The position numbers were made by a program, and so were the translations under genes. The notes under the pieces are model-generated. The model ran no database searches. It saw only the letters and a list, made by a program, of their open reading frames with translations, and was not told where the DNA came from. 16,176 bases of DNA from CAG-390 sp045544735 (lineage in GTDB: Bacteria > Bacillota > Clostridia > Oscillospirales > CAG-272), in assembly GCA_045544735.1 (NCBI GenBank), contig JAZPZM010000152.1, forward strand, positions 1 through 16,176. Reading direction: 5' to 3'. Below are positions 1 through 4,630 of this stretch, piece after piece (within the stretch, counting starts at the first letter, position 1; every line of letters begins with the position of its first letter).

Positions 1-111
1 CTCCGCGTGCCAATTCTCGCTTCGGCTCGGTCACGCTCGGGCTCTGACACCACCCCGTGGTGTCATTCACTACCCTCGCGCCGCTTCGCTACCTCTCCCA
101 AAGGGCGAGGC
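1..111. repeat. MITE-like element, partial first copy
   Basis: These 111 bases recur without a visible difference at 253-363, an offset of 252 bp. The left half of this copy lies outside the window. The copy contains a palindrome (GACACCAC / GTGGTGTC, with a CCC loop) and ends at GGGCGAGGC. The stretch 112-182 that follows resembles 364-440 only loosely (both contain a TAGCC-TAGCACAC block and end in ACATA), so the tandem unit may be about 250 bp with a diverged spacer. No gene is supported here; the short open frames read through the repeat. Confidence 0.8.
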
Positions 112-182
112 TAATGTAAACCACCGCTTTTTTATGTAGCCATAGCACACGGCTATACAGTATCAAAAGGCGATTGCAGACA

Positions 183-363
183 TAAGGCTCTCCCCCAGGG
201 AGAGCTGGCGCGTTAGCGACTGAGAGGGGGCGCGAAAGCCCTCTCCGTCACGCTCCGCGTGCCAATTCTCGCTTCGGCTCGGTCACGCTCGGGCTCTGAC
301 ACCACCCCGTGGTGTCATTCACTACCCTCGCGCCGCTTCGCTACCTCTCCCAAAGGGCGAGGC
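183..363. repeat. MITE-like intergenic element with imperfect terminal inverted repeats, complete copy
   Basis: The left end (AAGGCTCTCCCCCAGGGAGAG) and the reverse complement of the right end (GCCTCGCCCTTTGGGAGAGG) are imperfect inverted repeats of roughly 40 bp, and the interior holds further palindromes. The element is about 180 bp, GC-rich and encodes nothing. Elements of this general look are common between genes in gut Clostridia, which is my recollection and not a search result. The stretch 364-468 that follows shows no gene. The right 111 bases are duplicated at 1-111. Confidence 0.7.
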
Positions 364-468
364 AAATTGTTAGTACGAACATTCAGTATAGCCGTAGCAC
401 ACAGCGGGAGTCCTAAAAGGAAAAGTCGGGTGCTAACATAGGGCGCAAAATTTCTGCGGAATTTTTGC

Positions 469-520
469 GAGATCCACTTGCCGCGTCGCAGAACATTGCG
501 CCGCGCCTGCGGGATGACGC
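469..520 (-). repeat. 52-bp REP-like repeat, left copy (inverted relative to the right-end copy)
   Basis: Read on the minus strand this begins GCGTCATCCCG and ends GGATCTC. It aligns without gaps to 16125-16176 on the plus strand, with 40 of 52 bases identical by my hand count. The copies therefore face opposite ways at the two ends of the window. The interior is GC-rich and partly palindromic. No coding capacity. Confidence 0.7.
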
Positions 521-525
521 AGAGA

Positions 526-634
526 AAAACGCTTCGCGTTTTCAGTGAAATACGACTTCGTCGGGTGAAATACGCCTACGGCGTGTGAAATATTTGCCCA
601 CGGGCAAATGTGAAATATTTTGCTTGCGCAAAAC
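526..634. repeat. Array of short hairpins joined by GTGAAATA
   Basis: A hairpin (AAAACGC-TTC-GCGTTTT, 526-542) is followed by four units, each starting GTGAAATA, at 545, 565, 585 and 610. Each unit carries a different short palindrome: CGAC/GTCG, CGCC/GGCG, ATTTGCC/GGGCAAAT and TTTTGC/GCAAAA. The linker is constant while the stems differ and keep their pairing. Unit spacing is 20-25 bp, too short and too palindromic for CRISPR. Function unknown. Confidence 0.8.
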
Positions 635-666
635 GTTAAGGTAGCTTTTTGCATCGCAAAAAGCAT
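635..666. repeat. GTTAAGG-plus-palindrome repeat, left copy
   Basis: GTTAAGGTAGC leads into the perfect palindrome GCTTTTTGC-(ATC-like loop)-GCAAAAAGC, followed by ATT. The same arrangement with a slightly longer stem occurs at 16010-16044. It continues directly from the GTGAAATA hairpin array, so it may be the end module of that repeat family. Confidence 0.75.
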
Positions 667-676
667 TTATAAAACA

Positions 677-711
677 AAAGCGGAAGAAACGCGAGTTTCT
701 TCCGCTTTTTT
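677..711. terminator. Intrinsic terminator downstream of the first YD-repeat lipoprotein gene
   Basis: A 14-bp stem (AAGCGGAAGAAAC paired with GTTTCTTCCGCTT, loop GCGA) has T-runs on both sides: TTTTTT on the plus strand, and TTTTGTTTT on the minus strand. It lies about 70 bp beyond the stop codon of the minus-strand gene at 784-2145, so it probably ends that transcript. It could also act in the other direction. Confidence 0.8.
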
Positions 712-718
712 CCTTAAT

Positions 719-782
719 ATTTGCCGTAAGGCAAATACATCATTACATCATACGCGAAGCGTATATCATATTTGCCGAAAGG
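719..782. repeat. Second hairpin array with ATGATGT-type linkers
   Basis: Three short palindromes lie in a row: ATTTGCC-GTAA-GGCAAAT (719-736), TACGC-GAA-GCGTA (751-763) and an incomplete TTTGCC-GAAA-GG (771-782). On the minus strand they are separated by ATGATGTA and ATGATAT type linkers. The design matches the GTGAAATA array but the linker differs. The array abuts, and partly contains, the stop codon of the neighbouring gene. Confidence 0.65.
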
Positions 783-783
783 C

Positions 784-2145
784 TCAACATAACACGAGCT
801 CACCCCAGACTAAAAAAATAATCGGCTTCTCTACGTAGGGCGAATGTACAACATCCATATACCTCTTAACGTTCTCGTCGATATCGTAAGTGATGTACGC
901 AAGTCTGTACTCATACTCGTAGCGATACTCGTGGTCAAGATCGTCAATTTCGTATGCGGAGATCAAGTTGCCGTACTTGTCGTACTTATATTCCTTCCTA
1001 CTATATATCTTCTCGTTAGTGTCGAGACGCGTAATATTCGTTACGTTTCCGTTAGAATCATACTTGTATTGGTATCCGCCCCAAAAATTATCAGGTCCAC
1101 CCCACTCGTAATTTTTCGTAAGTCTTCCTTTGGAATCGTACGCGTACTCGTAGCTCTTGTAGGTAATACCATCGGGGGTCGTGGTCATTTCCTTTACCAC
1201 GCGCCCGCTCTTATAGGTGTACTCCAAACCCTCCTTCGTACCGTCAGCGTAAATAAGCTCCATCTTTTTCAATGTGCCGTCCTTGTTGTAGGTAAACTCT
1301 GCCGTAGAACAGTTTTCACCGTTGTATATCATAGTTGCGTTTTTCGGCTGTCCCTTTGCCTTATAGGTGATATCGTACTCCCACACCTCATTCTCGGAAG
1401 ACGCCTCCGTATACTTCGTCACGTCGCCGTTCTTATTATAGACGTACGTCGTCGTACCACTATAGTCCGTAACGACCTTCTTGCTGAGGTATCCGCTTGA
1501 ATGATAGGTGAACTTTTCTACACTTGTATAGCCATCGCGCTTGTCATCATAGGTGATCTTAATAAGACGTCCCTTGCTGTCATACTCAAAAACGTACTCT
1601 TGATTGTACTGATAAAGATTTATGAGCCTATCGTTCTTGTCATATTTAAAAGTTTCAATCTCCTCCTGATAATACGAGCTCTTTACGGGAAGGAAGTAGA
1701 AATTCTCAAGAAGTGCCTTTGCCTGCGCGTTGCTCTCGTGCTTTTTCAGAAGATCGTACGCCTTCTGATATTTCTTATTCTCAATATAACCCAGCGCCTC
1801 GTCCACTATCTTTTTCATAGGGTCCTCGGCGGTAGTCTCCGGAACGGTGGTCTCCGGAACTGTTGTTTCGGGAACGGTAGTCTCCGGAACTGTCGTTTCG
1901 GGAATGGTCGTTTCGGGAACGGTAGTTTCGGGAACGGTAGTATCTACCACAGTTGTATCACTTGCGCTGGTGTCGGCGGTGGTATCGTCACCGAGAGTGG
2001 TATCGTCGGGTACGGTGGTTACGTCGGGGGTGGTTATATCCTCGCCGACGGTAGTGCCGTCAGCGCCAACGCCCGCAGGCGTGCAAGCTACGATGCAAGG
2101 CACAAGCGTCATAAGCGCAAGAAACAAACAGATGATCTTTCTCAT
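784..2145 (-). CDS. YD-repeat (RHS-like) surface lipoprotein, paralog 1
   Basis: The 453-residue product starts with a lipoprotein signal peptide ending in lipobox IVAC, so Cys21 should be lipidated. A Thr/Asp/Pro-rich stalk (about 25-108) follows, with seven VPETT-type pentapeptides. Next is a helical, TPR-like segment (about 109-155) and then roughly ten repeats of the form Y-x-Y-[DN]-x-x-G-x-[LV]-[ITK] to about residue 430, as in RHS/YD repeat proteins. There is no RHS core signature and no C-terminal toxin domain. It is clearly paralogous to the gene at 2402-3592. The ATG at 2145 is chosen because GGAGGG (2149-2154) sits just upstream. A promoter lies at 2184-2212 and a terminator at 677-711, so it is a single-gene unit. 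The last 25 or so residues have no counterpart in the paralog and run into repeat DNA. Function unknown; a surface-displayed binding role is inference. Confidence 0.85.
   Translation of the reverse strand: MRKIICLFLALMTLVPCIVACTPAGVGADGTTVGEDITTPDVTTVPDDTTLGDDTTADTSASDTTVVDTTVPETTVPETTIPETTVPETTVPETTVPETTVPETTAEDPMKKIVDEALGYIENKKYQKAYDLLKKHESNAQAKALLENFYFLPVKSSYYQEEIETFKYDKNDRLINLYQYNQEYVFEYDSKGRLIKITYDDKRDGYTSVEKFTYHSSGYLSKKVVTDYSGTTTYVYNKNGDVTKYTEASSENEVWEYDITYKAKGQPKNATMIYNGENCSTAEFTYNKDGTLKKMELIYADGTKEGLEYTYKSGRVVKEMTTTPDGITYKSYEYAYDSKGRLTKNYEWGGPDNFWGGYQYKYDSNGNVTNITRLDTNEKIYSRKEYKYDKYGNLISAYEIDDLDHEYRYEYEYRLAYITYDIDENVKRYMDVVHSPYVEKPIIFLVWGELVLC
1831..1935. repeat. Seven 15-bp tandem units encoding VPETT/IPETT
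   Basis: Seven in-frame 15-bp units encode the pentapeptide [VI]PETT in the stalk of the lipoprotein at 784-2145. Units alternate between two synonymous versions (TCTCCGGAAC and TTTCGGGAAC on the plus strand), so the protein repeat is kept while the DNA drifts. The copy number can probably change by slippage or recombination without shifting the frame. Confidence 0.9.
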
Positions 2146-2183
2146 TTTCCCTCCAAATAATACGCAAAATCAAAATTTCTTTA

Positions 2184-2212
2184 ATTTTAGCACAATAGCG
2201 CACAAATTGCAA
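2184..2212 (-). promoter_or_regulatory. Promoter of YD-repeat lipoprotein 1
   Basis: On the minus strand TTGCAA (2207-2212) and TAAAAT (2184-2189) are separated by exactly 17 bp, with a TGC extended -10 just before TAAAAT. The -10 lies 38 bp from the start codon. The spacer is partly shared with the promoter of the paralog at 3632-3660; 23 of the 29 bases match across the two promoters. Confidence 0.75.
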
Positions 2213-2229
2213 TGGTTTTTACAAAAAAT

Positions 2230-2387
2230 GGGCTGTCTCATTTAGCGCAGAACAAAAATACGTATAAAAATCGAAATCCGTGAGGATTTCTACCTTAAAA
2301 GACCGCTTTCTTCATCCTTTTGAACGAAAAAAACGGTCTTTTTTTCTTTACTTATTTTTGTATTTTTGTTCTGCGCTAAATCAGCCC
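2230..2387. mobile_element. 158-bp inverted-repeat element (MITE candidate)
   Basis: The ends are long inverted repeats: 2230-2261 begins GGGCTGTCTCATTTAGCG, and the reverse complement of 2360-2387 begins GGGCTGATTTAGCG. They match except for a 4-base TCTC difference. The interior holds a small palindrome (AAATCC/GGATTT) and a terminator-like stem, but no ORF. GGGCTGTCTCA-type ends are seen on some Firmicute insertion sequences, so a transposase-less derivative is plausible. I see no clear target-site duplication. It fills the gap between two paralogous genes. Confidence 0.6.
2297..2342. terminator. Terminator-like hairpin inside the inverted-repeat element
   Basis: AAAAGACCG (2297-2305) pairs with CGGTCTTTT (2334-2342) over a 28-base loop. 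It lies downstream of the minus-strand lipoprotein gene ending at 2402 and could terminate it, although the T-run is longer on the plus strand (TTTTTTTTT) than on the minus strand (TTTT). The long loop makes this less certain than the other terminators. Confidence 0.5.
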
Positions 2388-2401
2388 CTTAAGGATCAAA
2401 A

Positions 2402-3592
2402 TTAAAAATACATTTCAACCTCTTCGCTGATTTCGTAGGTGATGTACGCAAGCTTATAGGTGAAGGACCTGGATACCACAAAGCCCTCGGGGTCCGTCGT
2501 CTTTTCCGTGACTACGTTTCCGTACTTGTCGAAGGTGTACTCCGACGTATAGGTGTAACCTGTGAAGTCCGTATACGTATGCTTTATCACGTTGCCGTCC
2601 GCATCGCGGAAGAATTGGTAGGTGTACTCTTCACCGTCCGAGCCGTAATGCAGCTCCTTTATCAGATCCGCATTTTCATCGTAGAAGCGCTCGGCGGACG
2701 TATACGTAGTGCCGTCGGGTAGCGTGGTTACCTCCTTGTATGGCTTTCCGCCCTCGTCGTAGAAGCACTCGGTAACGGTCCTTCCTCCCTCGTACGTATC
2801 AATATATTTTATCGGATCTCCGTTCTCATTGTAGACGGTTTCGTATATATAACAAGCCCCATCGGAGTTTGACCAGGTATCCTTGATAACGTTGCCCTTA
2901 TCGTCGTAAACGTACTCGTCGGCGGTCGAGGTGCCGTCGGGGTAGGTCCAAACGCTTTTTTCTACCTCGCCATCCGCGTTGTAGAAGTATTCGTGAACGT
3001 AGTTGCCGTCATACTCCGCCGACACCTCCTTGATAAGTCTGTCCTCGGCATCGTAAAAATACTCGGCGCTTGCATAATAACCGTCGGCGCTGTTGCCCTC
3101 CCTCTTGACGAGCTGCTTTTTATCGTTGTAGATAAAGCGATACTCGCCGTCAAATTCAACCTGCTTAATATAGTAGCGAACGAGCATATCGTCCTCGTTG
3201 TAGGTATACTCGATCCTTTCATCTCCGCCCTCCGTTTCGATCTTGAGCAATGGCAGGAAGCGGAAATTGCGGAGCAGCTCCTGCGCGTCCTCGTTGTCAA
3301 GGTGCGCATTCAACAGATCGTACGCCGCATAATATTCCTTTTTTCCTATATGCGCAATAGCTTCCTCGATTGCTTTTTTCACAGGGTCTGCGGTAGTTTC
3401 CTCAGCCGTGGTCTGCTCTGCGGTAGTTTCCTCAGCCGTGGTCTGCTCGACTGTGGTTACGTCGGGAGTCGTGGTAACGTCGGCAGTAGTGCCGCCCACG
3501 GTGGTCGCGCCGCCGTTTTCATCCGTTTTCGTGCAGGAAACGGCGCACGCAAGCATAAACAATGCCATAAGTATGCAAATTAATTTTTTCAT
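2402..3592 (-). CDS. YD-repeat (RHS-like) surface lipoprotein, paralog 2
   Basis: The 396-residue product has a lipoprotein signal peptide with likely lipidated Cys20 (AVSC), and a Thr/Glu-rich stalk (about 25-68) built of TTAEE/TTAEQ units. A short helical TPR-like segment follows, then about ten YD-type repeats (such as YFYNADGEVEK and YVYDDKGNVIK), ending ITYEISEEVEMYF. Layout and the ITY[ED]I tail match the gene at 784-2145, so the two are tandem paralogs. The reading frame is open upstream to a TTG at 3619, but the ATG at 3592 is the start: ACCTCC at 3597-3602 is a strong GGAGGT ribosome binding site, and the signal peptide begins there. It has its own promoter (3632-3660). The function is not recognised; no enzyme motif or toxin tip is visible. 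Confidence 0.85.
   Translation of the reverse strand: MKKLICILMALFMLACAVSCTKTDENGGATTVGGTTADVTTTPDVTTVEQTTAEETTAEQTTAEETTADPVKKAIEEAIAHIGKKEYYAAYDLLNAHLDNEDAQELLRNFRFLPLLKIETEGGDERIEYTYNEDDMLVRYYIKQVEFDGEYRFIYNDKKQLVKREGNSADGYYASAEYFYDAEDRLIKEVSAEYDGNYVHEYFYNADGEVEKSVWTYPDGTSTADEYVYDDKGNVIKDTWSNSDGACYIYETVYNENGDPIKYIDTYEGGRTVTECFYDEGGKPYKEVTTLPDGTTYTSAERFYDENADLIKELHYGSDGEEYTYQFFRDADGNVIKHTYTDFTGYTYTSEYTFDKYGNVVTEKTTDPEGFVVSRSFTYKLAYITYEISEEVEMYF
3390..3448. repeat. 30-bp tandem repeat, two copies, in the stalk of lipoprotein 2
   Basis: A 30-bp unit starting GCGGTAGTTTCCTCAGCCG at 3390 recurs at 3420 without a difference until the end of the second copy. It encodes AEQTTAEETT twice. Perfect identity suggests a recent duplication, unlike the diverged 15-bp units of the paralog. 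Confidence 0.85.
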
Positions 3593-3631
3593 TCTTACCT
3601 CCAAAATATCTTTTTTCAAAAGCGTGCTCTC

Positions 3632-3660
3632 ATTTTAGCACAAGTCTGTACAAATTTCAA
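3632..3660 (-). promoter_or_regulatory. Promoter of YD-repeat lipoprotein 2
   Basis: On the minus strand TTGAAA (3655-3660) and TAAAAT (3632-3637) are separated by 17 bp, with an extended -10 TGC. The sequence from -35 to -10 closely follows the paralog's promoter, including TTTGT at the start of the spacer and TTGTGC at its end. The -10 lies 39 bp from the ATG at 3592. Confidence 0.75.
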
Positions 3661-3672
3661 TCCCCAAAGTGC

Positions 3673-3702
3673 AAAAAGCGGTCGACACCTCGACCGCTTT
3701 TT
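3673..3702. terminator. Terminator of the rimP-to-SGNH hydrolase operon
   Basis: A perfect 13-bp stem (AAAAAGCGGTCGA / TCGACCGCTTTTT) with a CACC loop begins only a few bases beyond the hydrolase stop codon at 3707. T-runs occur on both strands. This is the first strong terminator seen after the promoter at 9585-9613, so the operon is about 5.9 kb. Confidence 0.85.
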
Positions 3703-3706
3703 CACT

Positions 3707-4630
3707 TTAATCATTATCGCGCTTTTTTCCGAACACCGCGCAAAGCGCGAGGGCAGAGGGGATAACGGCGATAGCCGTAATCGCGCCGCAACCGCCCTCG
3801 GCGGGTGGCGCAGTAGTCTCTGCCACGGTGGTGTCAGCCACGGTGGTTTCGGGAAGCGTGGTTTCGGGGACGGTGGTGACCTCCGCCTTCTTGATAAACG
3901 TGTTTTCCATCCACTTCGTTATAAAGGGAGTGATTATATCATATCCCTTTGCATTGGGGTGGACGTTTATATCATCTCTGAAATGCGTGCCCACTTTGAG
4001 CCTTTTTTCAAGAGTTTCGTTGTGGTAAAGGTCAGCGTAGGGAACGTCCCATTTTTCAAGTATCTGTATGGTCAGGTCAACGTAAGGCTCCATCGCTTCA
4101 AGATTTGAGGGAGCTTCCCTGAATCTGAAATTGACGATATAGCCCACCGCCGCGTTGGGAAACAAGCCCTTCGTATAATAGAGCATATATTCAAGTCCGC
4201 CCGCAAACGTGGTCTTGTCAAACGTCTTAGGGTCAAAGCCCTCGGTCATTACGCCCATGGGAATGCCCTGCCACGCATCGTTCGTGCCGCCGTGAAGAAT
4301 GATTATGTCAGCATCCTTGTGCTTCGTGCGGACAGCGCGCACCTGCGCCATAACGTTATTTCCCGCAGGCAGCACGATTGCGCCCGGCACGGCAAGATTT
4401 TCGCAAGCTCTAAAATTATATTTCTTCGCAATTCTTCCGGGCCAGCCCGTATTATCCACGGTCGCCGCCGTTATCGAGTCGCCGAAAAAGAGGACCTTGA
4501 GTCCGTCAAAGCTCTCAAACGTCTTTGCCGACTCGGTATTATCCGCGGCACTCGCGCCGAAGGTGAGCGCGGACGCGAGCATTACGAGCGCAACGAGAAT
4601 ATAAACGATCTTTTTTACTGCCCTTTTCAT
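3707..4630 (-). CDS. Exported SGNH/GDSL-family hydrolase with GGCG C-terminal anchor
   Basis: The 307-residue product has an N-terminal signal peptide (cleavage near ASA-AD, residue 29). Block I is FFGDSIT with nucleophile Ser52, an oxyanion Gly lies near 83, block III is GGTND (114-118), and the catalytic His224 lies in VHPNAKGY. The nearest Asp is four residues before the His (DINVH), not the usual three (DxxH). A Thr/Pro linker (about 251-276, with VPETT and LPETT units) leads to EGGCG, a hydrophobic stretch and the basic tail GKKRDND, so it is probably held at the cell surface. Its ATG overlaps the infB stop codon (ATGA), which suggests translational coupling as the last gene of the rimP-infB operon. 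SGNH enzymes hydrolyse acyl or acetyl esters, often on carbohydrates; the substrate here cannot be told. Confidence 0.88.
   Translation of the reverse strand: MKRAVKKIVYILVALVMLASALTFGASAADNTESAKTFESFDGLKVLFFGDSITAATVDNTGWPGRIAKKYNFRACENLAVPGAIVLPAGNNVMAQVRAVRTKHKDADIIILHGGTNDAWQGIPMGVMTEGFDPKTFDKTTFAGGLEYMLYYTKGLFPNAAVGYIVNFRFREAPSNLEAMEPYVDLTIQILEKWDVPYADLYHNETLEKRLKVGTHFRDDINVHPNAKGYDIITPFITKWMENTFIKKAEVTTVPETTLPETTVADTTVAETTAPPAEGGCGAITAIAVIPSALALCAVFGKKRDND

Noticed and set aside
545..634. Possible CRISPR array
   Set aside because: The repeated part is only 8 bases, the intervening parts are all palindromes, the period is 20-25 bp, and no cas genes are present.
433..666. 77-codon minus-strand frame in the left repeat region
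   Set aside because: It consists of translated REP-like and hairpin repeats with no ribosome binding site or domain.
844..2160. Two plus-strand open frames (218 and 219 codons) opposite the first YD-repeat lipoprotein
   Set aside because: They are shadows of the repetitive Tyr- and Thr-rich gene; the minus-strand gene has promoter, ribosome binding site, signal peptide and a paralog.
784..3592. RHS polymorphic toxin system
   Set aside because: YD-like repeats are present, but there is no RHS core motif, no C-terminal toxin tip and no immunity gene.
3593..3619. TTG at 3619 as the start of the second lipoprotein
   Set aside because: The nine extra codons contain the ribosome binding site of the ATG at 3592, and would precede the signal peptide.
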